A DNA stretch of 64,000 nucleotides from Clostridium tertium (GTDB taxonomy: Bacteria; Bacillota; Clostridia; Clostridiales; Clostridiaceae): positions 62,001 to 126,000 of the forward strand of contig NZ_JAGGJY010000002.1 in the NCBI RefSeq assembly GCF_017873245.1. The letters run 5' to 3'. Below the pieces are notes generated by a model. That model was not told the DNA's origin, did no database searches, and saw nothing but the letters and a program-made list of their open reading frames with translations. The position numbers and the translations under genes were made by a program. Of this stretch, positions 16,271 through 26,285 are shown piece by piece. How positions within the stretch are numbered: the first letter of the stretch is position 1; each line of letters opens with the position of its first letter.

Positions 16271-16356
16271 ACTCTTACCTCAAATGTTTTGCTATAGTTT
16301 TACTATTAAATATTATATTTAATTAAACTAATACTATGTTTAAATACTATTATAGT

Positions 16357-17145
16357 CTATAGCTTTTTATTTAAATATCTTTTTTTATATCTAATCCTTG
16401 CATATTTGCTAACTTTATTAATAACTTGATAATTAGTTATACTTCCTAAGACACCGACAATAGGTAACCCTTGAATAAATTTAGCCATTAACAGACTTTC
16501 TGATAGTACTTGTGATGTACTTTTAATTTCTAAATTTATATCTTTATTTATGTCTATATTTGAATCTATTTTATATTCAATTTCATTTAACTTTTCATTA
16601 AATATTACTTTTTCTTCACTATTTGTTAAAGCAACATTTATTAAATTTAATATATAAATCTTTTCTTCTTCACTTTCATAATCAAATCCATAACTTAATG
16701 CAATCTCGTAAATTGTTTTTAATATCATTGTAATAAATAATGGTATATCAGGTAACCCTATCCCTAATACCCCAAGACCAGCTCCCTCTATTGTAGAGAT
16801 AGTTGAATTTATAATCTTACTTTTCTTTCCTTGAGAATCCATTACTTTTAGACTTTTTCTAGTAACCTTTTTATCTAATGAATAATTATTTACATCATGT
16901 TCTAGTTGAATTTGATCTTTATCATATAGCTTTTCTATATACTTACTACCCTTTTCTAAAACTAATTTAAATCCATTATAAAAAGCACTTTCTAATGTAT
17001 CTTTAAGCTTTTGTGGTATTTTTTCTTCTATCTTATCTGAAATAGGAACCACTTTACTCTTAATAAATTTATTTTCCTTTTTATTAAGCATTTTATTTTC
17101 TTTTTTATTTAGCTTATTTATTTCTCTATTTATTATCTTTTTCAT
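16357..17145 (-). CDS. EcsC family protein
   Basis: 262-residue protein matching the EcsC family (not the ABC permease sense of ecs). The N-terminal 45 residues are very lysine/asparagine-rich and end in IPQKLKDTLESAFYNGFKLVL. A glycine-rich hydrophobic hairpin (GAGLGVLGIGLPDIPLFITM, about 125-145) and a second hydrophobic stretch near 220-240 (FIQGLPIVGVLGS) are typical of the family and could touch the membrane. Biochemical role unknown in the family. Standalone gene; ATG follows GGGTAGTGATTATAA. Confidence 0.8.
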   Translation of the reverse strand: MKKIINREINKLNKKENKMLNKKENKFIKSKVVPISDKIEEKIPQKLKDTLESAFYNGFKLVLEKGSKYIEKLYDKDQIQLEHDVNNYSLDKKVTRKSLKVMDSQGKKSKIINSTISTIEGAGLGVLGIGLPDIPLFITMILKTIYEIALSYGFDYESEEEKIYILNLINVALTNSEEKVIFNEKLNEIEYKIDSNIDINKDINLEIKSTSQVLSESLLMAKFIQGLPIVGVLGSITNYQVINKVSKYARIRYKKRYLNKKL

Positions 17146-17330
17146 TTATAATCACTACCCTTAAGACATTTTTAATCTTAGTATTATTATATACCTTTTT
17201 AGTAGGATTATAGAATATTCATTGCAATAACTTAAATAATAACAAATTATAAATATATAATTTTTTTTTTACTCCATCTCATCTCTTAAAACTAAGTAAA
17301 ACTTATATATCTAATTTTACACATAAGAAA

Positions 17331-17366
17331 ACTCCCATTTTAAAATTATAATCTTAAAATGAGAGT
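17331..17366 (-). terminator. Terminator of the glycan operon
   Basis: 13-bp stem (17331-17343 with 17354-17366, one mismatch), followed by a T-rich tail on the minus strand, about 50 nt beyond the last gene of the operon. Confidence 0.75.
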
Positions 17367-17416
17367 CATAAAAATACTTGCCAAATAATTTTTGAATACA
17401 TATTCTATATTTCTAA

Positions 17417-18157
17417 TTAATATTTATAGTGTATAGCTGCTTTATACTCATTATATATTTTTTTATTCAAGTCATCGCCTCCATCAATATTAGCACTATA
17501 AAATATAGGAGGTTTATTTATTCCCGCATTAACTAATTGTTGTGTAACTTCTGCTATTATAGAATTCATAATAGTAGCTGCTATTACTGTAGATGTAGGG
17601 CTAACCTTTTGTTCTAACCCTTCTAATTCAATACAAGCATCACCTATATCACCATGATTATCTATGACAATATCACTTATCTCATATAAATTTTTCCCAC
17701 AAGGATGCCTTGATGTAACAGTCTTTGAATACTTTAAGTTTGTTATGCAAATAACTGATACATTTCTTTTTTTTGCTTCTAATGCTATTTCAATTGATAC
17801 TGGATTTCTTCCTGAAACGGAATGAACTATTAATATATCTCCTTCCTTCATTGGAACTTTTTCTAAAATTGTTTTCCCATATCCAACTAATCTTTCCATA
17901 CTACTAGTTAAAGAAATTGGAGATGTATCTAACATTAATGATTTAGCAAAAATCGGGTTAATTACAACTAATCCTCCTGCTCTATAATATAGTTCTTCAC
18001 TAATAATTCCTGCATGTGATGCTCCAAATACAAATATAGATTTTTTATTTAAAATAGCATCAACAAATAAATCTACAGTTTTATTCATTACAACTTTTTC
18101 TTCGTTTTCAACTTCATCTATTAGCTCTTTAATTTTCTCGAAATATTTAAATCTCAT
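17417..18157 (-). CDS. SIS-domain sugar-phosphate binding protein (copy 1)
   Basis: 246-residue protein of the SIS/GmhA-like group annotated as sugar isomerase domain proteins. Phosphosugar-binding blocks: SIFVFGASHAG (about 39-49) and ILIVHSVSGRNPVSIEIALE (about 108-127), with the Ser-rich loop typical of SIS domains. It is a distant paralogue of the 246-residue protein at 25541-26281: same length, shared HP.G and DGL/EGLEQK.SP.S blocks. It is the last gene of the eight-gene operon. Reaction not determinable; isomerase, deaminase or lyase on a sugar phosphate are all possible. ATG follows GGAGGAGAG. Confidence 0.85.
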   Translation of the reverse strand: MRFKYFEKIKELIDEVENEEKVVMNKTVDLFVDAILNKKSIFVFGASHAGIISEELYYRAGGLVVINPIFAKSLMLDTSPISLTSSMERLVGYGKTILEKVPMKEGDILIVHSVSGRNPVSIEIALEAKKRNVSVICITNLKYSKTVTSRHPCGKNLYEISDIVIDNHGDIGDACIELEGLEQKVSPTSTVIAATIMNSIIAEVTQQLVNAGINKPPIFYSANIDGGDDLNKKIYNEYKAAIHYKY

Positions 18158-18213
18158 AAACTCTCCTCCTAAAATAATACGGTAAAATATACCTTTAAAC
18201 TATCAATTTAACA

Positions 18214-21200
18214 TTAGCTAACTTCTTTTTTCTTCTTCATAACATAATATCCTAATCCTATTAGTACACAACCTAATATTAGAATATTAACATAACTTAT
18301 AATTGAGCCTGTATTTGGAATTTTTTCTATTTCATTTTCTAAGTTACTATCTTTTTCAGGATCTATTACCTCTGGTTTTCCACTATTGTTTCCATTTTCA
18401 GAATTATTCTCTTCATTATTATTTTCTTCATTACCTGTTCCACCTTCAGCCTCTAGTTCCTTTATTTTTATAGCAGCATCTTCTAGCTTCTTATAATTTC
18501 TAACTAAAGCTTTATCCTTATCGGATAGGTTATTATATCTCTCCATCAAAGAATTTACTAAAGCTTTATCTCCTAAATTAACTTCTTCTGGTAAATTATC
18601 AATATCTTTAATAAGATTCATTACCTCTTCTGTAACAGCTTCTGTATAATGCGAATATGAACGCTCGACAACCGATTTAATAGCAAATTTATATTCGTCT
18701 GAATAATCCATATCTAATACTAACTCATTATAATCTTTATTTTCATCTGAATTTACCCTAATTGACCAATTGTTATCAATTTTATTATCTAACTCATATA
18801 TAACATATTCATTAATATCATTTACTTGATCCCATTTAAGTTTTATCTTCCCATTATCTGTTTTCATAACAATAAAATCTTCTACTGCTTGTGGTGCTAT
18901 ATCGGTTCTTTCTATTTTATAGCTATCATATACTTCTGAGTTATTTAATAAATATGATTCTATTTTTAATTCTTTATTATTAATTGTTATCCCAGTATAA
19001 GATTGATCCTTTGGTTGTTCAGTCTTTTCAAATAATTCAAAATTTGCATCTGGATGTTGATCATAATATTTAAATCCTGATGTATTACTAATTAAGTACA
19101 TTGTACCTTCAGGATTTTTAACTTTTCCATCTGTAACTATATCATCAGTTTTTTCTCCATTATAAATTTGTGCTGTTCTAGCGTATATATGATCATGTCC
19201 TTGAAGTACTAAATCTATTCCAAGTTCATCTATAACAGGTTCTAACATTGGTTTGATAACTTCTACAATATCCTTATCCTTTATATGTGATGAAGTACTA
19301 TAAAGAGGTTTATGAAGAACTATAATTTTCCATTTCTTATCTGTAGCTATCATGTCTCTCTTCAGCCATTCAATTTGTGGCTCAAACATTTCTTTACTAT
19401 CTGCCATTTCTGTATTTAACATTGCAAAATGAACGTCATTATAGTCAAAAGAATATACAGAATTCAATGGTGTTGCTTTAACATCTTTTCTTATTGGCAA
19501 GTTAAAATGATTAGCAAATCCTGTATTATTTCTTCCTTCATGATTTCCCATAACAGGTGCCATAGGTAAATTTAATAGACTCTTTCTTGCTTTTTCGAAG
19601 AAATATATCCACTCTTGTTCATTATTAGGTACATTTAATCCTGCATCTACCATATCTCCAGCCATTACCATAAATTTAGATTCAGGAAATTGTGTTAAAG
19701 CTTTATCTAGTGTTCTTGCCCATACTTCATAATCACCCTCATTTTTACCTTGTGAATCAGTTAAATACAGAAATGAGAATTCTCCCTCATCAGAGGTTGT
19801 AAAGCTTCCAGCTTCACTCCAAGTAACTCCATCTCCAACTCTATAAAAATATTTAGTTCCTGGTTCTAATTTATCTGATATAACTTTATGGCTTTCATAT
19901 ACCTTACTATCACCATTTAACTTAGTTCCAACAGTTTCACATATTCCTGTAAAAACAATACTGTCTGAAAAGTCTACCTCTTGTCCATCATCTTCAATTA
20001 ATTCCACTTTTGTTCCCTTAACATTTTCATCTGTGTACCAAGCAAATCCCATTGACCTTGTAGTATCCCCATTTGGGCTCATAACAATTGTAAATGGATT
20101 ACCTGTTTTAATTTCTTCATTTTCTGGTAATTTATCACTATAAAAATCTATCTTATCTATATTAATCTTTGCTGATCCATTAGATGATTCAAAAACAAAC
20201 TTAACAGTATCTCCTTTTTCTAGATCAATATTAATAACTTTTTCTTCATAGCTGCTTTCTGAATTAGTTTCTGGAAAGTATATATTTCTAACAACTTTCT
20301 CATTTTTATACATAACTAATTTCCCATTATTTCCAGCAGAATAATTTACAAGCATCTTGGTTGATTTGGGAACATTTATAAACTCTATATAAGATCCCTC
20401 ACTATTTAACCCAGTAACAGCCAATTCATCTGAAGCATTCGTATCAAAATACTTACTTGCTGATCCATTTAATGTCGCACATTCAGCTTCTATTTTCTCG
20501 ATATACTTATCTTCAACTACTTCTTCCTCTAAAGCTTCATACAAAATATTACCTGTAGAGTCTAAAGGTGCATTTACATTTAATAGCTTTGACATTGTAG
20601 GCATGAAATCTGTATTATAAATTATATCAGTACACTCATATCCCTTCTTAATTCCATTCCCCCACATGAATGCAGCAATATTTTGTGCTCTATCTTCTAA
20701 ACTATCGTGCTGTCCTCTTGCAGTAAATGATGATACAATTGATGAATGAAAATGATATGGAGTTTTTGGTGAGATAATTAAATCAGCAAATCCACTTCTT
20801 ACTCCTCTTTCTTCCATTTCTTCTGGATACATAATTTCTCCAATATAACCCTTTTCCTTTAATGCATCTAGTATTTTCTTATTCTTATCTTCAATAACAG
20901 AGCTATCAAACTCATTAACATATGATATTTGAGCCTGTAATCCTACTGTTACAATAGCTATATCAGTTCCCGCTGAAGGAGATTGTATTTGACTTGGATG
21001 TAAAAATTCACATTCATATCCATCCCCTAGCCCTTCAATGGTATTAATTAAATCTTCTAATTTACTTTTATAACTATCATCATTAGTAGAATTCTGTAAT
21101 CCAAAGTTAGCCATTCCATGATCGGCTGTTAAAACAAAACTCATTTTCTCATAAATTCCAGCTTCCTTACAAGCTTCAATAAACTCTCCAAGTTTTTTAT

Positions 21201-23403
21201 CCATTAACTCTAATCTATCTACTACATTCTTAATCCTTTCATCTTCTGTTTTAGCAAGTTTTGATCCATAAGTCTCTACCTCGTTATGTCCTATTCCATC
21301 CAAATCATCCATGTATAAAGCTATAAATCTTGGTACAGCATCTAATTTAATATCTCCAGCTCTTAAATTTTTAACTAACTCTATTGCTGTGTCAAAACGT
21401 GCAATGGCATCAGAATATCCATTTTCTCCAATATCAGAGTTAACATAAGGGTTTAACTCATCACCTATAACTGTTCCTCTATCTTCAAAAGCAAATTGAT
21501 TTATTGATATAGCATTAAGACCTTGTCTAACAACACTTTCTGCCATAGTTTCACTTTCATTTTTTCTTGATGGTGTTTCTTGAACAATTACATTTTTTTC
21601 CTTATCAAAATACCTATAGCTATTCCCAGTATATTTTGAAGTTGTTCCAGAAGCTATTGCTGCTTGCATAGGATTAGTTATTGATGGTATTCCTGTTTTA
21701 GCATTAGAAAAATATACACCTTCATTATTCTTAATATTACTTAAAGTTGGTATTTTCCCTTCTTTTTCTGCTAAATCTATATAGTAATTTGCAAAACCAT
21801 CCCAGTTAATATATACTGCTATATTTCCATCTGGTATTTCAGGCTTTATCATATATCTTACAGTCACTACTTTGGTAGAAGATTTACCATCACTATTAGT
21901 AGCAGTTATGACAATATCATTTTTCCCCTCACTTAAAGTAACATCTGCAGAAAATTTATTATCACTTACATTAACTTCTACTCCATTTACTTTAACTATC
22001 GATTCCATATTAATAGTTCCTGTTAATGTAATTACATCTTTATATACTGTCATATTATCTTTTGGATAAATAACTGTAATTATTGGTGCTTCGGACACTT
22101 GCTCAAACACCCATGCTTTACCCTCATTATTATTAGGAGGATTTACCCCTAAAATGCTACATATAGTTGCTGCTATATCTTTAATACTTAAACTTCCTTT
22201 TACTCCACTTCCATTTTCAATATCTTCTCCAGATACAACACAAAAAACTTCTCTATAATCTAAATTGTCTGTCCTAAAAGTTCCTGACCCTGCCGCTGAA
22301 AAACTTTTACCTGATATTGGATTTATTAAGTAATCACAATAATCCCTAGATATCCCTAATTCTTCATAAGAATATATATCTTCTATATTTTCTCCAATAT
22401 CATTTGTTTTATCTTTTAAATAGCTTAGCACTTTTTCTTTATCTTCTTCAGTAGCATTATTTGTAAAATATATTTGTGCATATGCCATTATATATTGCTT
22501 AATTATTACAACCTTAACATCTGATTCAATATTTCCTCCACCACTCTCTACTGCCTTTACGCCTGTTGACGAAGTAATTTTTGAAGCTAAACTTCCTGTA
22601 GTTATTTTACTTCCTATAGTATAAACATTAGATAATGAATTTAATATTATAGTTGTGTTTTTATATTTACCAGTATCTTTTAGAGCCTTAACTATTTCTC
22701 CCACATTTTTATCTATTAATCTTATAGTTTCATCTAACTTATTATTTATTAATGAATCAGTTCCACCCCATCCTGCCATTTTTATATCATTTGAATATGC
22801 CATTATTAACTTTGGAGTGTCATTTGTATTGATAGCTTCAATTATATCTTTAGTAACACTTTCAACGGATATTAATTTATCTCCTCTTTCATATTCTTTT
22901 AACTTATAATTTTCATTTCCTTCTTTAAATACCCCTCTACCATCAATTGATTTATCTCCCAAATGCCAACCTGTAGCTAATACTTTTGCTCCATTATTAT
23001 CCTCTATAAATTTTTCAAATATTGTTTGAGCTTCCATATTAAAAGTCTTTTTAGTATCATTTATACAGGTATTACTTTCCCTATCATAATACCTGTATAA
23101 AAACCTATTAGTATCTGTGTCAGCCCCGGTTAAAGCTGTAGCTTGTGAACCTCCATATGATGGAATCACTGTTTCAACTTCTCTTAATCTCGCTCCATTT
23201 GAAATTAGTAAATCAATATTAGGTGTATCTACACCCCTAGATTTTATTTCTTCATACATTTTATCTGACAATCCATCAATAACCAAATTAATTACATTTT
23301 TTTCAGAATTATTTTCTGCAAGTATTATTTTAGATGGTACTATCGATATTATCAAACATATTGCTACTATCAATGCTAAACCTCTTTTATTATTAACTCT
23401 CAT
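18214..23403 (-). CDS. Giant wall-anchored multi-domain phosphoesterase
   Basis: About 1729-residue surface protein. Order: signal peptide (1-30); alkaline-phosphatase-fold domain 1 (about 36-425); Ig-like domain (440-515); phosphodiesterase domain 2 (525-955); CBM6/35-like module (968-1090); Fn3-like plus calcineurin-type metallophosphatase (1100-1445); Fn3 (1503-1593); helical segment; Asn/Glu-rich spacer; sorting signal IPNTG (1695-1699), membrane span, KKKK. Domain 2 is complete: Asp535, nucleophile Thr576, Asp702/His706, Asp761-His762, His899. Domain 1 keeps Asp43 but has PSYGG where Thr should be and lacks the DH motif, so it is probably inactive. Metallophosphatase motifs: Asp1216, GDMVD, GNHE, His1364, GHDH. 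ATG at 23403 is preferred on SD spacing (9 nt from AGGGGG); another lies at 23412. Confidence 0.88.
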   Translation of the reverse strand: MRVNNKRGLALIVAICLIISIVPSKIILAENNSEKNVINLVIDGLSDKMYEEIKSRGVDTPNIDLLISNGARLREVETVIPSYGGSQATALTGADTDTNRFLYRYYDRESNTCINDTKKTFNMEAQTIFEKFIEDNNGAKVLATGWHLGDKSIDGRGVFKEGNENYKLKEYERGDKLISVESVTKDIIEAINTNDTPKLIMAYSNDIKMAGWGGTDSLINNKLDETIRLIDKNVGEIVKALKDTGKYKNTTIILNSLSNVYTIGSKITTGSLASKITSSTGVKAVESGGGNIESDVKVVIIKQYIMAYAQIYFTNNATEEDKEKVLSYLKDKTNDIGENIEDIYSYEELGISRDYCDYLINPISGKSFSAAGSGTFRTDNLDYREVFCVVSGEDIENGSGVKGSLSIKDIAATICSILGVNPPNNNEGKAWVFEQVSEAPIITVIYPKDNMTVYKDVITLTGTINMESIVKVNGVEVNVSDNKFSADVTLSEGKNDIVITATNSDGKSSTKVVTVRYMIKPEIPDGNIAVYINWDGFANYYIDLAEKEGKIPTLSNIKNNEGVYFSNAKTGIPSITNPMQAAIASGTTSKYTGNSYRYFDKEKNVIVQETPSRKNESETMAESVVRQGLNAISINQFAFEDRGTVIGDELNPYVNSDIGENGYSDAIARFDTAIELVKNLRAGDIKLDAVPRFIALYMDDLDGIGHNEVETYGSKLAKTEDERIKNVVDRLELMDKKLGEFIEACKEAGIYEKMSFVLTADHGMANFGLQNSTNDDSYKSKLEDLINTIEGLGDGYECEFLHPSQIQSPSAGTDIAIVTVGLQAQISYVNEFDSSVIEDKNKKILDALKEKGYIGEIMYPEEMEERGVRSGFADLIISPKTPYHFHSSIVSSFTARGQHDSLEDRAQNIAAFMWGNGIKKGYECTDIIYNTDFMPTMSKLLNVNAPLDSTGNILYEALEEEVVEDKYIEKIEAECATLNGSASKYFDTNASDELAVTGLNSEGSYIEFINVPKSTKMLVNYSAGNNGKLVMYKNEKVVRNIYFPETNSESSYEEKVINIDLEKGDTVKFVFESSNGSAKINIDKIDFYSDKLPENEEIKTGNPFTIVMSPNGDTTRSMGFAWYTDENVKGTKVELIEDDGQEVDFSDSIVFTGICETVGTKLNGDSKVYESHKVISDKLEPGTKYFYRVGDGVTWSEAGSFTTSDEGEFSFLYLTDSQGKNEGDYEVWARTLDKALTQFPESKFMVMAGDMVDAGLNVPNNEQEWIYFFEKARKSLLNLPMAPVMGNHEGRNNTGFANHFNLPIRKDVKATPLNSVYSFDYNDVHFAMLNTEMADSKEMFEPQIEWLKRDMIATDKKWKIIVLHKPLYSTSSHIKDKDIVEVIKPMLEPVIDELGIDLVLQGHDHIYARTAQIYNGEKTDDIVTDGKVKNPEGTMYLISNTSGFKYYDQHPDANFELFEKTEQPKDQSYTGITINNKELKIESYLLNNSEVYDSYKIERTDIAPQAVEDFIVMKTDNGKIKLKWDQVNDINEYVIYELDNKIDNNWSIRVNSDENKDYNELVLDMDYSDEYKFAIKSVVERSYSHYTEAVTEEVMNLIKDIDNLPEEVNLGDKALVNSLMERYNNLSDKDKALVRNYKKLEDAAIKIKELEAEGGTGNEENNNEENNSENGNNSGKPEVIDPEKDSNLENEIEKIPNTGSIISYVNILILGCVLIGLGYYVMKKKKEVS

Positions 23404-23500
23404 CCTAAACATCCCCCTAAAAATAATAATTTTTCACATATTATGTTTAGATACTTTTTGGTTTTAGCTATGATCTTTATCGTATTTATTTCATTTTTGT

Positions 23501-25525
23501 TTAGCTATTTATAACAAAACATTTTAGTCTACTACTTCCAATAGATAAACTTACTTCATTACTATCTACACTTATTTCTTCTTTATTCCAGTCTATATCA
23601 TAAACTTCAATATTTTTTATCTTTTTACTAAATTTTAAATTTAATATCGAATTATCAATCTTATTCCAGTTTCCAGCTATAAAAACATATTTGTTTTCTG
23701 ATAATTTATAACCAGCTGCTTCACACTCTTCACTAATGAATTCGATATATTTATTGTCAATAAAATCAGACTTGCTTACATATTCTTGTATGTTCTTTCT
23801 AAAATTTAGTGCTTTTTTAGCATAGTTATGAATTTCTCCAGCCTTTTCTGTTAATCTCGTTGTTATTCCCATCCATAATATATTTCCTAAAACTATAGCT
23901 CTTTGCATATCTTTAAAGAAATACTTATATCTTTTCTCATCATCTTGTTCCCATCCTCTAGGATTAACCATATTTACTTGAACAAATTCAGGGAATGTAT
24001 ATTTAAATACATTATAAAATTCATCATACTCAGCACCATTCCATGTTAAATTTCCCCATGTATAACTTCCATAAATATCTCCACAATTTTCTGTCATTAT
24101 ATATGATTTTGGATTATGTTTTCTTAACCTTTTCAACAATTCCTTTAAAACATAAATATATCCATTGTTAAAATCGCCAATATCTTCATGGCTATGATCT
24201 TTATTATAACAAGGTAAAGGTTCAGCTGAAGCAAGTTGATCAAGATAAATTCCATCACATCCATAAGCTTTAGCTGTAAATTCAGCAGTATCTAATAGAA
24301 AATCTCTCCATAGCTTATCTGCTGGACAGTTTACTGTAAATTTAGCTGGGCCATATGTTTCATAAACCATTTCTCCATTTTCATTTAAAACAGCCATTTT
24401 TTTACCAACAGTTTCATGGAAATTTGATTCAACATCAAAAATTCTAGCATTTATATACAATGTAGATTGTCCACCATTGTTTCTTACATATTCAAGTCCT
24501 CTTCTAAACTCCATAGCTGATCCTAGTTCCATATCTGGATAATATTCAGGATAATATGAATCAAATCCTGTTCTATTCCAGCTAGCTAAAAACATATGGT
24601 TAACTCCAAGTTCCTTACCTTTTTCATATAAATGTGGAATTTTATCAAATGTATTTTCTATTTTTCCATTTCTTTTAAAGTTATAACATTGATTTAAAGC
24701 ATATTGCTCCTTTAAGTAATCTGGATTATGATCAAAATCTAAATATTTGCCTATATATTGTCTATATATTTTTGAGCCATAATGCCAATCTTTATCTGTA
24801 ATTGCAATAACATAATCTCCTGTATTATACTTTTGCCCATTAGTTATTCTTTTATATTTTCTAAATCCAAAACCCATCCATGGATTACTTTCTTGTCCAC
24901 TTGTTTCAGCAATTACTCCTGTTACAGGGAATCTTTCATCATGACTACCTATATATAGTCCATTATTGTCATCATAATAATACATCCAACTCATTGAAGC
25001 TAATCCGCAGTAATTTATTTCTCTCCTATAAATATCTTCGAATTTTACGCTACTAGCTCTCCAAAAATCTTTTTTATTTTTTCCGTATCCTATTACAGGA
25101 TTTATTGTTTTTTCACCTGCATGATGAGGATAAATAATCACATCATCTTCATGACTGTCTCCAAGATATATTCCTGATATACGTGGCATTAAAACTTCAG
25201 TTATTTCTATACTTTCATCTAAATTTTCAATATCTGCATTAATAATAATTTTATCCTCAATTGACTTGATATATATATTGCAGATTATGTTTTTATTAGA
25301 AAACTTTTTAATTGTTATCACTAATTCATTTTCATTTTCTGATACTTCAATTTTTTCTGGAATTAATTTAATCTTATTTTTATCACTTATCCCATATAAT
25401 TCTATAATAGATTGTTTTATATCCTTTTTTATATATTCATCTCCAGTAATAGAGTTCTTAATACTAATAAAATTATTAATTTCACTTGAATATTCACAAA
25501 TAAACGTATTTCCTCTTAGCTTCAT
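23501..25525 (-). CDS. DUF6259-like TIM-barrel protein, putative glycoside hydrolase
   Basis: 674-residue cytoplasmic protein (no signal peptide). The N-terminal 250 residues are beta-rich; the middle (about 270-570) reads as a TIM barrel with HMFLASWNRTGFDSYYPEY, DGIYLDQLAS (Asp424, Asp429) and SYIMTENCGD (Glu479), positions where retaining glycosidases carry acidic catalytic residues; a small beta domain ends it (VFIAGNWN...). This agrees with DUF6259-type proteins, whose activity I do not know to be established. It sits between the surface phosphoesterase and a SIS protein in the operon, suggesting intracellular glycan cleavage. ATG follows GAGAGGTG. Confidence 0.75.
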   Translation of the reverse strand: MKLRGNTFICEYSSEINNFISIKNSITGDEYIKKDIKQSIIELYGISDKNKIKLIPEKIEVSENENELVITIKKFSNKNIICNIYIKSIEDKIIINADIENLDESIEITEVLMPRISGIYLGDSHEDDVIIYPHHAGEKTINPVIGYGKNKKDFWRASSVKFEDIYRREINYCGLASMSWMYYYDDNNGLYIGSHDERFPVTGVIAETSGQESNPWMGFGFRKYKRITNGQKYNTGDYVIAITDKDWHYGSKIYRQYIGKYLDFDHNPDYLKEQYALNQCYNFKRNGKIENTFDKIPHLYEKGKELGVNHMFLASWNRTGFDSYYPEYYPDMELGSAMEFRRGLEYVRNNGGQSTLYINARIFDVESNFHETVGKKMAVLNENGEMVYETYGPAKFTVNCPADKLWRDFLLDTAEFTAKAYGCDGIYLDQLASAEPLPCYNKDHSHEDIGDFNNGYIYVLKELLKRLRKHNPKSYIMTENCGDIYGSYTWGNLTWNGAEYDEFYNVFKYTFPEFVQVNMVNPRGWEQDDEKRYKYFFKDMQRAIVLGNILWMGITTRLTEKAGEIHNYAKKALNFRKNIQEYVSKSDFIDNKYIEFISEECEAAGYKLSENKYVFIAGNWNKIDNSILNLKFSKKIKNIEVYDIDWNKEEISVDSNEVSLSIGSSRLKCFVINS

Positions 25526-25540
25526 AATACACCTCTCATT

Positions 25541-26281
25541 TTAGTATCCGTACTTTGTATAATTATCAATTGCTTTTCCATTTATTTCTGATGCATTTTC
25601 CATGTGATTTGATATATATACACTTGGTTTGAGACCTTTTTCTAAAAGCTTTTCTACTACAGTGCTTTGTATAGCCCACATTATATAACTTGCTGAAATC
25701 CCACTTGCTGGACAAATCTTTTGTCCTAACCCATCAACATTTACTAATGTATCCCCATAATTACTACAATTATCTAAATAATATTTACATGCTTCAAATA
25801 GTCTTAATCCACTTGGATGATCTGATTTAAGCTTATTAGAATATTCCACTGTAGTTATGGCTATAGTTAAACATCCTAAATCATTTCCCTTAATTGCTAA
25901 ATCTACAGGAAAATATTTGTATCCTGACACTGAACCTATCATTATAATATCTCCTGCTAATATATTAGATCTTCCAATTACGAAATCTGCAAATCCTGGG
26001 ATACTATCATATCCTACTGCTCCTTTTGAAACAGATGACCTATATCTTACAGGATTTTCAATTTCACATGTTATCTTTATAGGTTGAAGTGCCATCATAC
26101 CTCCGGTACGACCTACACCTTCAAACATAAGCATATGACCTGTATCCATTATGTGCCAAGCTGCTCCCTTTTCTAACCTATCTGCTATTTCCTCAGATAT
26201 TTTTATTATTTTTTCTTTTTGTGTATCTTCTATTTTTACTAATACCTTTTTCATTTCCTCAAAATACTTATCCATTAACAT
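25541..26281 (-). CDS. SIS-domain sugar-phosphate binding protein (copy 2)
   Basis: 246-residue SIS protein. Visible blocks: AAWHIMDTGHMLMFEGVGRTGG, the phosphosugar loop IIMIGSVSGYKYFPVDLAI, then SDHPSGLRLFEACKYYLDN and VDGLGQKICPASGISAS. It lies 15 nt before the DUF6259-like gene and 4 nt after the sugar kinase stop, so the three are certainly co-transcribed. It is about as long as the SIS protein at the end of the operon and probably diverged from it; the two may form a heteromer or act on successive intermediates. ATG at 26281 follows AGGAGGG. Confidence 0.85.
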   Translation of the reverse strand: MLMDKYFEEMKKVLVKIEDTQKEKIIKISEEIADRLEKGAAWHIMDTGHMLMFEGVGRTGGMMALQPIKITCEIENPVRYRSSVSKGAVGYDSIPGFADFVIGRSNILAGDIIMIGSVSGYKYFPVDLAIKGNDLGCLTIAITTVEYSNKLKSDHPSGLRLFEACKYYLDNCSNYGDTLVNVDGLGQKICPASGISASYIMWAIQSTVVEKLLEKGLKPSVYISNHMENASEINGKAIDNYTKYGY

Positions 26282-26285
26282 AATT

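Noticed and set aside
18214-23403. Calling the C-terminal phosphatase a purple acid phosphatase
   Set aside because: The GDxxY tyrosine that gives the purple colour is Asp in GDMVD; only the general metallophosphatase fold is supported.
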